Made by a program: the position numbers and the translations under genes. Positions 54,916 through 63,626 of a stretch of 64,000 nucleotides of DNA are shown one piece after another. Origin of the DNA: Frigidibacter oleivorans (lineage in GTDB: Bacteria; Pseudomonadota; Alphaproteobacteria; Rhodobacterales; Rhodobacteraceae); the NCBI RefSeq assembly GCF_003993775.1, contig NZ_RJRZ01000003.1, positions 1 through 64,000 on the forward strand, in the 5' to 3' direction. The notes below the pieces were generated by a model. It did not search any database. It was given only the letters and a program-made list of their open reading frames with translations, and was not told the DNA's origin. Position 1 is the stretch's first letter. Each line of letters begins with the position of its first letter.

Positions 54916-54922
54916 CGATGGA

Positions 54923-56026
54923 TCAGACGATCGCGTTGGGATCGCGGCAGTAGGTATCCAGCGCGCAGCAGCCGAAGTCGCGGCCGTTGAACCGGGTCTT
55001 CTTCATGCCCATGATCACGCCGCAGTAGATTTCGACCTGGTTGTCGGCATCCACCAGCTTCTCCACCCACGTCATCCGTGCGCCGTTGCCGGCGCTGCCG
55101 TAGGCGACGACACCGGCCTGCCGGCCCAGCAGCAGCCCGCGCGCCGCGGGCAGGTTGCCGCCGACGCCATAGTCGCCGAAGCGGCGCACCGATTCATGCT
55201 CATGAAGGACGAGGTTCGAGATCATGCCCAGACCGCCCTTGCAGATCGGGGACTTCCGACCCTCCGAGGTCGCCAGCGACTGCTGGATCTTCGACCAGGA
55301 GAGATCGCCGGTCTCCACCCGCATGTCGTAGGCCTGGAACTTCGTCATCAGCACGATGAAGTGCTTGGACCCCTCGACCGTCACCGGGCTCATGCGGATG
55401 ACGTCGGGGTTGGTCGCGTTCATCATCGTCGGCTTCACCGCGACGCGCTCAAGGAAAGCCACGTTCATCTTGTCGGCGGCGGTGAGCGTCGCCTTCGAGG
55501 TGGCGGCACCGGCGTAGAGCAGGTGGTCGGCATCCGGCGCGTGGATCGGGTTGCCGGCGAAGGGCTTGTTGAAGACGGCGTCCTGGTTGATCGCGCTGAA
55601 GTTGGCGTCGCCCGAGAGGTAGACGAAATAGCCCTCGTCGATCCACTGCGCCACATATTCCGAGGTGCGGTCCCGGGCGATGCGGCGGAGGTCGTGCAGG
55701 AGGCGCTTGCGGCTCATGCGGCCGGCGGCGGAGGCGCCTTTCCGGGCCTGGTCGATCTTCACCTCGTCGGTGTAGAAGGTCAGCGCCTCGGCCGAACCCT
55801 CGACGCGGTCATCGCCCAGCGTCATGCCGCCGCGCAGACGCATCGACAGGTCGAACTGGACGGTGTCGCCCGCCTCGTCTTCCAGATCGACCTTGCGCTC
55901 GATGATGTTGTTCTCGCCGGTCCCGACGAAGCGCGACCAGTAGCTCTGCTTTTCGGTGTCGGTGGCCAGCGAGGTGGCCCAGCGACGAACCGCTTTGGGG
56001 TCATTGACGCCGATCACGGTCTGCAT
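54923..56026 (-). CDS. N4-gp56 family major capsid protein
   Basis: The 367-residue protein matches the N4-gp56 capsid family. Landmarks are a start with VRRWATSLATDTEKQSYW, VQFDLSMRLRGGMTLGDDRV with EGSAEAL (the E-loop region), IDQARKGASAAGRMSRKRLL, TSEYVAQWIDEGYFVYLSGD, KHFIVLMTKFQAYDMRVETG and a C-terminal GVIMGMKKTRFNGRDFG. It builds the HK97-fold shell. It is expressed behind its own copy of the SATAGGANGTG motif and a strong GAAGGAGAG site, and followed by a hairpin, all consistent with high late expression. Confidence 0.9.
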   Translation of the reverse strand: MQTVIGVNDPKAVRRWATSLATDTEKQSYWSRFVGTGENNIIERKVDLEDEAGDTVQFDLSMRLRGGMTLGDDRVEGSAEALTFYTDEVKIDQARKGASAAGRMSRKRLLHDLRRIARDRTSEYVAQWIDEGYFVYLSGDANFSAINQDAVFNKPFAGNPIHAPDADHLLYAGAATSKATLTAADKMNVAFLERVAVKPTMMNATNPDVIRMSPVTVEGSKHFIVLMTKFQAYDMRVETGDLSWSKIQQSLATSEGRKSPICKGGLGMISNLVLHEHESVRRFGDYGVGGNLPAARGLLLGRQAGVVAYGSAGNGARMTWVEKLVDADNQVEIYCGVIMGMKKTRFNGRDFGCCALDTYCRDPNAIV

Positions 56027-56062
56027 CGGACTCTCCTTCGGTCAATACGGTGTTGACCCAGG

Positions 56063-56073
56063 CACGTCCTATG
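56063..56073 (-). promoter_or_regulatory. Copy 1 of the late-region motif (before major capsid)
   Basis: Minus strand CATAGGACGTG, 47 nt before the capsid ATG, in the 95-bp gap after the CsrA-like gene. Part of a four-copy set; the strongest candidate for a late promoter because of the capsid gene behind it. Confidence 0.55.
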
Positions 56074-56121
56074 CTTGGCGTTGGGCATTCCTACCACATC
56101 TTGGGGTATCGGAGCAACGGT

Positions 56122-56292
56122 CTAGGGATCGCAGCGCGAGACCCGGGTAATGGGCATCTCGCGCGGCGCTTCGATGATGATGGTGGCGGCGCGCTGTCCG
56201 ATCTGAACGAACTTCAGGACGATGTCATCGCCGATGCGGATTTCCGGCGTGGAGCCGTCATTGGTGGGGACGACTCGGGTTTTCCACGACAT
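56122..56292 (-). CDS. CsrA-like RNA-binding protein (56 aa)
   Basis: Residues 16-50 follow the CsrA/RsmA pattern: EIRIGDDIVLKFVQIGQRAA then TIIIEAPREMPITR, equivalent to ...L.IGddI.V.vl...g.qvriGIeAPkevpV.R in CsrA. Arg44, in the APRE.p..R element used to contact GGA loops, is preserved in position. CsrA dimers bind GGA in mRNA leaders to block or stabilise translation. The gene lies between scaffold and capsid genes and could tune capsid or host mRNA use (inference). The start is ATG 56292. The usual MLILTR first strand is replaced by a different N-terminus. Confidence 0.7.
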   Translation of the reverse strand: MSWKTRVVPTNDGSTPEIRIGDDIVLKFVQIGQRAATIIIEAPREMPITRVSRCDP

Positions 56293-56314
56293 CGGCGATG
56301 GTCCTTTTCGGGCG

Positions 56315-57250
56315 TCAGAGTTTGAGGAAGCGTTCGATCTGGTCGGGGGGCAGCCGTGCGAGCGCGGCTTCCATTTCCAGCGGGTTCTTGATGCGGTCGA
56401 TGGCCGCGAACGCGCTGTCCTCCAGCTCGGCATTGCCGTCCGAATTGAAGCCCGCGAGGGTCGGCGGGGCATCCGGCCGCGGGTCGCGCCGCTGCTCGAT
56501 CTTGGGACCGGTCTGGCGCTTCGCGGTCACGGTGGCGGCCGAGGGCAGCGCCTGACCGGTCAGCGCCTGATGCCGGGTGGCATAGATGCTGTAGGCCAGC
56601 TGGATCTGCTGGTCGCGGGTGAGGCTGACATTGGCGGTGTTGCCGGTGACCTCGCGGAGCGTGGCATCCCAGCTGTCGCGATGGGTGTCGGTCCACAACT
56701 CGGGGGCCAGTTCCTGGAAGGCGCCGAGGCGGGCGTTCCAGTGGTCGACCATCTTCTTGTTGTGCTCGTCCATCTGGCGCTGCGCCATCTCGATGGCATG
56801 CTGCGCCTTCGCCTGTTCGGCGCTGAGGGCGGCCTGCTGCGCCTGCATTTCGGCGCGGGTCAGGCTGCCATCGTCATAGCGGTCGTAGAGCGCGACCAAC
56901 TCCTCGTCGATCTTCGTGATGCGCGCCTCGACGGCGGAGAGATCGGGCACCGGGGGTTCGCGGGAGGGTTCTTCCGGCTCCGCCTCCGCCCCGGTCGCGG
57001 TTGCCTCCACCGCAGCGGCAGCGGCAGCGGCGGCGGCAGCCGCAGCCGGGGGCGCGGCACCGACTGCGGGCTCTGCGGGCTCTGCGGGCTCGGCAGCAGC
57101 GGCTGCGGCGGCTGCGGGAGGTGCGATCACGGGATCATCCCCGGTCGACAGTGCCGCGATCTCGGCATCGGTGAAACCGACATCCTTGAGCGCGGCGGCG
57201 TCGAGCTGGTCGGGAGGGAGGTGGTCGTTGTCGGACTGATTGAGGCGCAT
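56315..57250 (-). CDS. Scaffold-like protein
   Basis: The 311-residue protein has an acidic N-terminus, an alanine/proline/glutamate low-complexity segment (about 44-100) and a long coiled-coil middle (VEARITKIDEELVALYDRYD, AEQAKAQHAIEMAQRQMDEH). The C-terminus is charged (NPLEMEAALARLPPDQIERF). Highly helical, acidic proteins encoded just before the major capsid are normally scaffolds that guide procapsid assembly. No protease domain is seen. Confidence 0.7.
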   Translation of the reverse strand: MRLNQSDNDHLPPDQLDAAALKDVGFTDAEIAALSTGDDPVIAPPAAAAAAAAEPAEPAEPAVGAAPPAAAAAAAAAAAAVEATATGAEAEPEEPSREPPVPDLSAVEARITKIDEELVALYDRYDDGSLTRAEMQAQQAALSAEQAKAQHAIEMAQRQMDEHNKKMVDHWNARLGAFQELAPELWTDTHRDSWDATLREVTGNTANVSLTRDQQIQLAYSIYATRHQALTGQALPSAATVTAKRQTGPKIEQRRDPRPDAPPTLAGFNSDGNAELEDSAFAAIDRIKNPLEMEAALARLPPDQIERFLKL

Positions 57251-57251
57251 G

Positions 57252-59516
57252 TCAGGCTCCTTGGCTCACTGGCGGGACGGTCGCGGGCGGTGCCGCGGTG
57301 GGAACGGGCGGCATGGCGCCTTGGGCAGCCATGTCGGGGGGGAGACCGGCGGCGAGCCGGGCATCCCCGAGGATCTGGTCGGCTGCGGCGGCGACTGCCG
57401 GGGCGCCGGCGATCTGCAGCGCCGCCTCCATGGCCGCGGTCATCTGCGCGATCAGGTCGGTGGCGGTCGCGGCCTCGGCCTTCGAGGCTTCGGCGGTGAT
57501 CTTCCGCGCCTTGGCTTCCACTTCGGCCAGCGCCGCCATGGCCTGCCGCTTCTGCATCTCGGCGGCCTGGGCCTTCTGTTCCGCCATCTGCATCTGTTCG
57601 GGCGTCGGATTGTTCGGGTCCGCGTCGGGGTCTTCGACGCCGGTGATCTGGCGGATGCGCTTCACCAGTTCGTCGCGCTTCGGCACATCCATGGCCTCGA
57701 CGATGAGGTCGAGCATCTGGACGACGATCTGCGGGGCCGTCGCGGCGAGGCGTCCACCGAGGTCCAGCAGGGCTTCGGCCTGCGCCTGGCGCACGGTGAG
57801 GCGCCATTCCTCCTCGCCCAGCACGAAATCCGCCTTGAAGGCGGCGATGGCGTTCTCGGGGGCGCCGTCGTTGATCGGGACGAAGGCGGGATTGCCGCGG
57901 GCGTCGGTGATCCTGATCTCGTCGGCCTCGGTGTAGAACTGCTCGCAGAGGATGATGGTCTTCTCGCCATGGATTTGGCGGGAGCGGCGGAGGTTGTCGA
58001 AGAACGTGGAGGTGGCCAGCGCGCCCTGATCCTGGCGCGCGATGATCGCCTTGCCCGACTTCGCGTTGGTGGATCGGCCCATGTTCTCGTCGGTGACACC
58101 GCCGATGGACTGGATCATCTGGGCGTCGCGGCTCATCAGGTCGATGTGTGCGGCGGCGATGTTGGTGTCGCTCTGAACCACGGGTGCGGGCTGGCCCGAC
58201 TTGTATTCGATGACCGCGTCGGGCCGGCCGGCCTCGTCCCGCAGCGTCTCGATGTCGTCGACCGCGCCCTCCTGGACGGTGACCCGGGTGGTGGAGAGGT
58301 GATGCAGGGCCTTGGCGGCGCGCCGGTTCAGATCGCGCTGGATGTCGCGCACCCCGCGGATCAGCCCGTAGGGCATGCCGTCGCGGGCGCGGCGGTATCC
58401 CCAGATCGGCGTGAAGGGGTAGCGGTTGTGCCGATAGGGACTGCGGCGGATGTCGAGCAGGCCCGCATCGGTGAACAGGGCGACATGCACGATCTGGCGG
58501 GGCTGGATCGACAGCGAGGCGAGCCCGGCGTTGAGTTCGCCGACATGGCCCGGGCTCCACGGGTCGAACAACTCGCCGGCGAACTGGCCGCCGCGGATGA
58601 CGGCGGCATCGCCGACGACGCGCTTGAACCAGCACTCGATCACGCGGACCCGGTCCCGGCTCGCGGACCCAGAGGTGAGGGTGTGACCGCGCGACGCGCC
58701 GAAACCGAAATGCTCGGCCTCCGCATGGTCCATGGGCTCGTCGCCGAGTTCGTCGAGCATGAACAGGCCGGCCGAGGCCTGCGAGATGCTGCGTTCCACC
58801 AGCCCGCGCCGATCCGGCCACATCCCGTGGGCGATGTCGGCGTCCAGCCATTTCGACCGCATCAGGTAGCGGGCGTCCTGCATGTCATAGGCGGTCGAGG
58901 TGGAGTCCCAGAGCATCGAGCGCCACGACTCCGACCGCAGCATCACCGGGCCGGGGGTGTCGGGGCCGGCCTGACCGCCTTCCAGCCAGCCCAGCCCCGC
59001 CTTCACGGCCGAGGCGAATGCGTCGGAGGTGACATGATCGAAGCCGTTGGCATCGCTGACATGCTTCAGCAGCTGCGTCTTGCGTTCCGCCGCCTGTGTC
59101 CCCGCCTTCTTGCGGCTGAGGACGCGGTAGTCCATCGGGGCGCGCCGCTGGGTGCCCAGCACCCAGTTGACGGAGGTCTGGATCATATTGAAGACCAGCG
59201 GGGCTTGTCCGCGGGCGGCGAGGATCTGCAATTCCTCGTCGGTGAACTGGATGTGGTCGTAGAAATCCTCGTCAAGCGCCATTTCGAGCCGGTTTTCGGC
59301 CTGGCGGTCCAGCTCGCGGATATAGTGGCCCATGAGATTGACGTGGATGCGCTCGGCCTGCTCGCTGTCGAGGAACGAGGCCTTGGCCCGGCGGGCGGCT
59401 TCGGGGCTGCGGGCATCGGCGGGAAGATAGGTGTCCCCGGCAACCCCCTTCCGGCGCCCCGAATAGATCAGGGAGCCGGAAATCTCGTGGCGGGCGCGCT
59501 TTTCAGGATCAAACAT
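57252..59516 (-). CDS. Portal protein (P22/Bcep22 type)
   Basis: The 754-residue protein carries typical portal segments: RRAKASFLDSEQAERIHVNL, FTDEELQILAARGQAPLVFN, MIQTSVNWVLGTQRRAPMDY, a central region with VKAGLGWLEGG and SWRSMLWDS, GYRRARDGMPYGLIRGVRDI with QRDLNRRAAK, and a helical barrel-like end rich in Ala/Glu. Twelve copies would form the DNA-entry ring that binds terminase. The size equals that of large podoviral portals. The start overlaps the end of the upstream gene by 8 bp. Confidence 0.85.
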   Translation of the reverse strand: MFDPEKRARHEISGSLIYSGRRKGVAGDTYLPADARSPEAARRAKASFLDSEQAERIHVNLMGHYIRELDRQAENRLEMALDEDFYDHIQFTDEELQILAARGQAPLVFNMIQTSVNWVLGTQRRAPMDYRVLSRKKAGTQAAERKTQLLKHVSDANGFDHVTSDAFASAVKAGLGWLEGGQAGPDTPGPVMLRSESWRSMLWDSTSTAYDMQDARYLMRSKWLDADIAHGMWPDRRGLVERSISQASAGLFMLDELGDEPMDHAEAEHFGFGASRGHTLTSGSASRDRVRVIECWFKRVVGDAAVIRGGQFAGELFDPWSPGHVGELNAGLASLSIQPRQIVHVALFTDAGLLDIRRSPYRHNRYPFTPIWGYRRARDGMPYGLIRGVRDIQRDLNRRAAKALHHLSTTRVTVQEGAVDDIETLRDEAGRPDAVIEYKSGQPAPVVQSDTNIAAAHIDLMSRDAQMIQSIGGVTDENMGRSTNAKSGKAIIARQDQGALATSTFFDNLRRSRQIHGEKTIILCEQFYTEADEIRITDARGNPAFVPINDGAPENAIAAFKADFVLGEEEWRLTVRQAQAEALLDLGGRLAATAPQIVVQMLDLIVEAMDVPKRDELVKRIRQITGVEDPDADPNNPTPEQMQMAEQKAQAAEMQKRQAMAALAEVEAKARKITAEASKAEAATATDLIAQMTAAMEAALQIAGAPAVAAAADQILGDARLAAGLPPDMAAQGAMPPVPTAAPPATVPPVSQGA

Positions 59517-59979
59517 CGGTGCTGATCTCCGTCTCGATCGTGCGGCCGGAGGCGCGATCCGTCATTGTGACCTCCCCGATGGGCAGAGACTTGCCGAAAA
59601 TCTCCGGTGGATCGGGTGGCATATGGAACACGTCGCGGATTCCGTCGTTGATGGCGTCGAGGATTGCGACGTGGTCTCGCGCGTGGTGGGCGCTACCAGG
59701 AAGGAGCCCCGCCCCCAGCCATTCGTTGATCCTCAGGCCCGCATAGACGGGGTCTCCGACGCTGCGATCCTCCGGCATGGCGAAACGCCAGAGGTCGGAC
59801 ATGAGGATGACTACTGGCGTGGTGCGGCCGCGGGCAATTGGCCGGCCGGGATGCAGCAGGACCAGACATGGTTCGTAGCTGGCCCGGCCGGTTCGCCACC
59901 AACTCCCGATCAGGATGATGTTCTTGGTGATCCGCTCGAAGGCGCGGAGGCGGAGATCGAGGGGGGGGAAATCGGTCAT
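59509..59979 (-). CDS. Hypothetical protein between terminase and portal (156 aa)
   Basis: Unknown function. The protein has an N-terminal helix-strand (LRAFERITKNIILIGSWWRT), a strand-rich centre (CLVLLHPGRPIARGRTTPVV) and a helical part (HARDHVAILDAINDGIRDVF). Its constant place between terL and the portal in this type of phage suggests a packaging accessory role. It overlaps terL by 4 bp. Confidence 0.55.
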   Translation of the reverse strand: MTDFPPLDLRLRAFERITKNIILIGSWWRTGRASYEPCLVLLHPGRPIARGRTTPVVILMSDLWRFAMPEDRSVGDPVYAGLRINEWLGAGLLPGSAHHARDHVAILDAINDGIRDVFHMPPDPPEIFGKSLPIGEVTMTDRASGRTIETEISTDV

Positions 59980-61634
59980 GCGGTCAGTCCTGTGGCGCGG
60001 CGGCGCGGGCGTTCGGTCAAGCCATTCGCCGCCCGGGCTTTGGCCTCGGCGGCGGCGTTGGTGCGGGAGTAGCCTTGGGGGTGCTGGCGGATCGCGTCGG
60101 CGGCGTGGCTATGCTCGTCGTGGCGCGGATGATCGTGCCAGACCTGCAGCCTTGTGTTCCACTCGCGGGAGTAGTTTTCGATGTGGGCGATGCCCTCCTT
60201 GCAGGCCTCTTCATCGAAGCGGAAGCGGGGGAAAGCCTGTCGCGTCAGGTCGATGCCGTGCTGGATGTTCTGGACTCGCGGCACCACCTGCCACGTCCAT
60301 GACGGCCGCATCTCGCGCAGGATCATCACCGGCGAGGCGAGGGCGAAATCGCTGGGCCGGTGCTGGTTCTGCTGACGCTTCTGGTCGGCGTCGTGGGGGA
60401 GATAGTGGCGGCCCCAGATGAACCGCTGGCTCTCCATCCACTCGATGAAATGGAGGTAGCCGGCCCCTGCGGCTTCATGGAAGCCTATCCAGTGGTCCCA
60501 GCCGTCGACGTCCTGATGCAGCCAGATCGCGGTGTCGTCGGCCGCACCCAGATCCCAGAACGAATTGACGGGGACGTGGCGCAGGACGGGCAGCTTGCAG
60601 ATCCTGCCCTCGCGCCGGGCGATCAGCATGGCGGTGGCGTAGTATTTGCCCTCGGTCGAGGCCTGCCAGCATTCGGTGGGGGTGGACGGATACTCCCGCC
60701 ACATCAGGTCGGGGGTGGTTGCGAAGTCGGTGTCGCGTTTCGCGATATACCAGGCGCGCTGGTGCAGGTCGATCTCGCAATCCATCGCCCCTTCGACGGT
60801 GTCGAAGTAGAGGTGTTCCTTCGCGCTGATCTTGATCCTGGCGGTCTGCTCGGGCCGCAGCCGGTATTCCGGCGCCTTCCACCATGGGAAAAAATGGAAG
60901 CGATATTCGAGGTTGGTCAGCGGTTCAGCGGCTTCGGTCGCGGCGCGACGTTCGGCGCGGGTGCAGATGTCGTAGAAGCTGCCGCTCTGGCCCTCGGCGG
61001 TGGACTCGATGAAGACAATCCCGGTTGCGGGGACACCCTGCAGCGAGCCGGTGGTGATCTCGACGGCCTTGTCCGGGTATTTCGCCGCGATCTTGCCCAT
61101 CTCCGAGATGTGCAGGAAATGCGGGGTGCCGCCCCGGGCCGACGAGGTCACCTCGATGGATGAGCCATTGGCGAACACCATCTGCGTCTGGGTCCGCTCC
61201 ACGGTGGGGACCAGCGCGCGGACGAACGGGGGGAGGTTGTCGTAGGCGAAGCACACCTTCTTCCGGTAGAGCTTGGTGGCCGCATCCTTGGTGTGAGCGA
61301 TGACGACGACTTCCTGGTCCCGGTTGAACAGAGCCTGATCGAGGCCGAGGATTTCGATCAGGGTGGAGAAGCCCAGCTGGCGGGCCTTCGGGATCACATT
61401 GCGGTAGTGCAGATCGTCGAGGAGTTCGCGCTGCGCCGCATTGGGCCGGAAGGGGGCCGCGATTTCGGGCTCGTCATCGGCGGCGTCATCGCCCTTGGTG
61501 GTGATCTTGTAGAGCCGGCCGGAATAGATGCGCCAGCGCCATGAAGCCAGCGCCCGCAGCAGATCGGCATCGGTCTGTGGGTCGAAGTCCTCGTCGACCT
61601 CTTCGGGGGTGGGGATGGGGCGCACCTGGCTCAA
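59976..61634 (-). CDS. terL: Terminase large subunit
   Basis: The 552-residue packaging ATPase/nuclease. The N-terminal ATPase has NAAQRELLDDLHYRNVIPKA with Walker A-like KARQLGFST (83-91), VVVIAHTKDAA, and Walker B HISEMGK (about 175-181). The RNase-H-like nuclease begins with SFWDLGAADDTAIW (D361) and includes HYLPHDAD. It cuts concatemers and drives DNA through the portal. The start overlaps terS by 4 bp. The ATG at 61634 gives a short acidic N-terminus, normal for the family. Confidence 0.9.
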   Translation of the reverse strand: MSQVRPIPTPEEVDEDFDPQTDADLLRALASWRWRIYSGRLYKITTKGDDAADDEPEIAAPFRPNAAQRELLDDLHYRNVIPKARQLGFSTLIEILGLDQALFNRDQEVVVIAHTKDAATKLYRKKVCFAYDNLPPFVRALVPTVERTQTQMVFANGSSIEVTSSARGGTPHFLHISEMGKIAAKYPDKAVEITTGSLQGVPATGIVFIESTAEGQSGSFYDICTRAERRAATEAAEPLTNLEYRFHFFPWWKAPEYRLRPEQTARIKISAKEHLYFDTVEGAMDCEIDLHQRAWYIAKRDTDFATTPDLMWREYPSTPTECWQASTEGKYYATAMLIARREGRICKLPVLRHVPVNSFWDLGAADDTAIWLHQDVDGWDHWIGFHEAAGAGYLHFIEWMESQRFIWGRHYLPHDADQKRQQNQHRPSDFALASPVMILREMRPSWTWQVVPRVQNIQHGIDLTRQAFPRFRFDEEACKEGIAHIENYSREWNTRLQVWHDHPRHDEHSHAADAIRQHPQGYSRTNAAAEAKARAANGLTERPRRRATGLTA

Positions 61635-62218
61635 CTCGTGCCCCCGGTGCGGCGCAGGGGCGCCTTCGACCCGCGGTCGACCAGCTGCTTGAACGCATCG
61701 GCGAAGGCGTTGGCGAGGCCTTCGTCGCGCTTGCTGAAGGCGCCGGTATGCTCGGCGAGCGCCATCAGGGCCTTGATCTTGTCGTGCAGCTTGATCTTGG
61801 TCTTACGGACGTAGATCGGGGCTTCTCCCGGTCCCTCGACGACGGTCTCGGTGCTGACCTCGGCGAGCGCGTCCAGATCGTCCAGCGGTGTGGAGGTGAG
61901 GTCGATGGCGGGCTGGCCATTGCCGTCGATGCTGATGAACTGGCGCATCGAGGCGAAACCGATCTTGGCCAGTTCCGCGATGACGCGATCCGCGTCGATT
62001 TCGGTTCTCTCCGCCCGGGAGGCCTTGCCGGCCTCGATCTGGGCGAGGACGCGCGGATCGCGCATCAGCTTGGACGCGGTCACGGCTGCGGACTCGGGCG
62101 CATATCCTGCGCGGATCGCGGCGGCGGTCTGGTTGAGGTCGAGCAGATACTCCCGGCAGAATGCTTTCTGCCGGTCGGTCATCGGGCGCGACTGATCCTT
62201 TGCGCTTGACCGCGGCAT
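61631..62218 (-). CDS. terS: Terminase small subunit
   Basis: The 195-residue protein has a Terminase_2-type DNA-binding start: MTDRQKAFCREYLLDLNQTA with AAAIRAGYAPESAAVTASKL and MRDPRVLAQIE, then a helical oligomerisation part and a C-terminal region with KIKLHDKIKALMALAEHTGA. It recognises the packaging site and recruits TerL. I chose ATG 62218, preceded by a GCAGG/AGGGAC; a longer frame from 62290 adds an arginine-rich segment of poor quality. It is the first gene of the main late operon. Confidence 0.85.
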   Translation of the reverse strand: MPRSSAKDQSRPMTDRQKAFCREYLLDLNQTAAAIRAGYAPESAAVTASKLMRDPRVLAQIEAGKASRAERTEIDADRVIAELAKIGFASMRQFISIDGNGQPAIDLTSTPLDDLDALAEVSTETVVEGPGEAPIYVRKTKIKLHDKIKALMALAEHTGAFSKRDEGLANAFADAFKQLVDRGSKAPLRRTGGTS

Positions 62219-62364
62219 CCTGCCATGTCCCTCGCGGCGGTGTATCCGCCATTGCTGCTCAATATGCAGCACCAGAGGGCATTCGCGCAACAGGTGTAGA
62301 GGGGCCCAAGCGCCGCCCCCACCAGATGTTGCATGTTATGATTCATTAGCCTGCGACGCCGCCC

Positions 62365-62649
62365 TCAGATGGGGGGCGAATTGCCGTAGGGCGCGAAAAT
62401 CCGAGCCGGCTCAAGGCGGATGTCTCCTGCGCTGTTATGGCAGACATACACCGGCTGGGGCGTAGTGAAATGCTCGCTGGACAGCTTGACGAGGCCGGTC
62501 CAGTTGATCTTGTCGAAGGTCTTCTTCCTAAGCTCGATCTCGGCAGCCAAGGCGTCGATACGCTCCTGCGGCCAGTAGGGGGTGGCAGCGAGCGCAACGG
62601 CGAGGTCATCGAAACTGCCGTATTTGTCCTCGGTGGGTTTGGTGGTCAT
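62365..62649 (-). CDS. Hypothetical phage protein (94 aa)
   Basis: Unknown. A helical N-terminal half (YGSFDDLAVALAATPYWPQE, IDALAAEIELRKKTFDKINW) precedes a beta-rich end (FTTPQPVYVCHNSAGDIRLE). ATG 62649 has GGAGAAAC upstream. It lies 146 bp ahead of terS in the same direction. The 146-bp gap has no further gene and may hold the late promoter. Confidence 0.55.
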   Translation of the reverse strand: MTTKPTEDKYGSFDDLAVALAATPYWPQERIDALAAEIELRKKTFDKINWTGLVKLSSEHFTTPQPVYVCHNSAGDIRLEPARIFAPYGNSPPI

Positions 62650-62741
62650 CTTGTTTCTCCTGATGTGCGAGTCGGCCCCGCGCTGCTGTGGGTCATGCTG
62701 GCGCACGGGATGCCGGCCCCGCAAGGCCGGTCACCAGTGGG

Positions 62742-63020
62742 TCAGCCCGGGGTGTCGGTGCCACGTTCTTCGAGGTAGACCCGATGGGCATCGCGGTCGA
62801 TTTCGGCCAGCGATAGCCCTGCCAGATCGCAGGCGTGGCGCACATCGGTCAGGAGGTCTTGGATGACGGAGCGGGGGCTGTCGTAGTGCCCGGCCAGCGC
62901 CGCCGCGCTGGTGATCAGGCGCGCGCCCAGATGCGCTGCGGTCAGCTCGTCCTCGGCCATGTCCAGCGCCTCCAACGTGAGCGCGTCGATGCGGTCCTCG
63001 ATGTCGGTCATATCAGGCAT
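62742..63020 (-). CDS. Hypothetical phage protein (92 aa)
   Basis: Unknown, all-helical and acidic: IDALTLEALDMAEDELTAAH, then SAAALAGHYDSPRSVIQDLL and CDLAGLSLAEIDRDAHRVYL. Starts at ATG 63020 (alternative 63011), overlapping the end of the preceding gene. No motif recognised. Confidence 0.5.
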   Translation of the reverse strand: MPDMTDIEDRIDALTLEALDMAEDELTAAHLGARLITSAAALAGHYDSPRSVIQDLLTDVRHACDLAGLSLAEIDRDAHRVYLEERGTDTPG

Positions 63021-63540
63021 CCATTTTGGTGGCGGTGAGGCGGGGCGTGGTGATGCGGAGGTCGATCTTGGAGCGCCCCCGACGCGCCACGGTGGCATGG
63101 GCGCGGGCGAATGCGTCGTCCATCGACGCGGCGGTGATCGAGAAATCGGCGCGGCCCATGCGCCCGGTGCGGGTGCAGTAGGTGGCGGTGACGAGATAGA
63201 TCGCGGTGGCCTCGGTGGGGCCGGGCTCGGCCGGCGACGTGGCGACCCGCAGGTATTCCCGCAGGATCGCCGCGATGTCGTCGGTGGCCATGGACGGACA
63301 GTCGGCGCAGGGGCTGTAGCCGATCAGGTCTTCATAGAGGCGATCCAGCGCGGCGCGACGCCATTCCTCGAAGGTGAGGCCTGCCGTGTAGGCGGCGGTG
63401 GTGACCTCGAAGCATTTGACCAGATAGGCGTCATCGGAGCCCTCCCCGCAGGGGCTGGTCCGGCTGTAGATCGCGAGGGCCAGCGCCTCGGCGCGGGGAT
63501 CGTGGTCCGAGGGGTCGAAGTCGGTGATCGGGAGGGACAT
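63013..63540 (-). CDS. Hypothetical phage protein (175 aa)
   Basis: Unknown. An acidic helical N-terminal half includes SPCADCPSMATDDIAAIL with a CxxC, and the C-terminus is beta-rich (ATAIYLVTATYCTRTGRMGR, ADFSITAASMDDAFARAHA) with a basic strand (RRGRSKIDLRIT). It is the first gene of a short leftward unit whose promoter would lie in the operator-rich gap 63541-63625, divergent from the ribbon-helix-helix gene. Confidence 0.55.
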   Translation of the reverse strand: MSLPITDFDPSDHDPRAEALALAIYSRTSPCGEGSDDAYLVKCFEVTTAAYTAGLTFEEWRRAALDRLYEDLIGYSPCADCPSMATDDIAAILREYLRVATSPAEPGPTEATAIYLVTATYCTRTGRMGRADFSITAASMDDAFARAHATVARRGRSKIDLRITTPRLTATKMDA

Positions 63541-63568
63541 CCTTGTCTCCTTGTGCTTGCGTTCTCTC

Positions 63569-63626
63569 TGTAGTTATATGTAGTCATAACCCATAGGTCA
63601 ACTACAGACTACTACAGGTGACTACA
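63569..63626. promoter_or_regulatory. Five phased TGTAGT/ACTACA operator boxes
   Basis: TGTAGT at 63569 and 63579 and its complement ACTACA at 63601, 63611 and 63621: starts are 10 bp apart within each group, and the two groups are inverted to each other. The last box touches the ATG of the ribbon-helix-helix gene. Such arrays on one DNA face are typical operators of Arc/MetJ-type regulators, so autoregulation is likely. Confidence 0.75.

Noticed and set aside
54923-56026. HK97-type capsid with a maturation protease nearby
   Set aside because: No protease gene is present; the capsid is of the N4-gp56 type and the adjacent helical protein lacks protease motifs.
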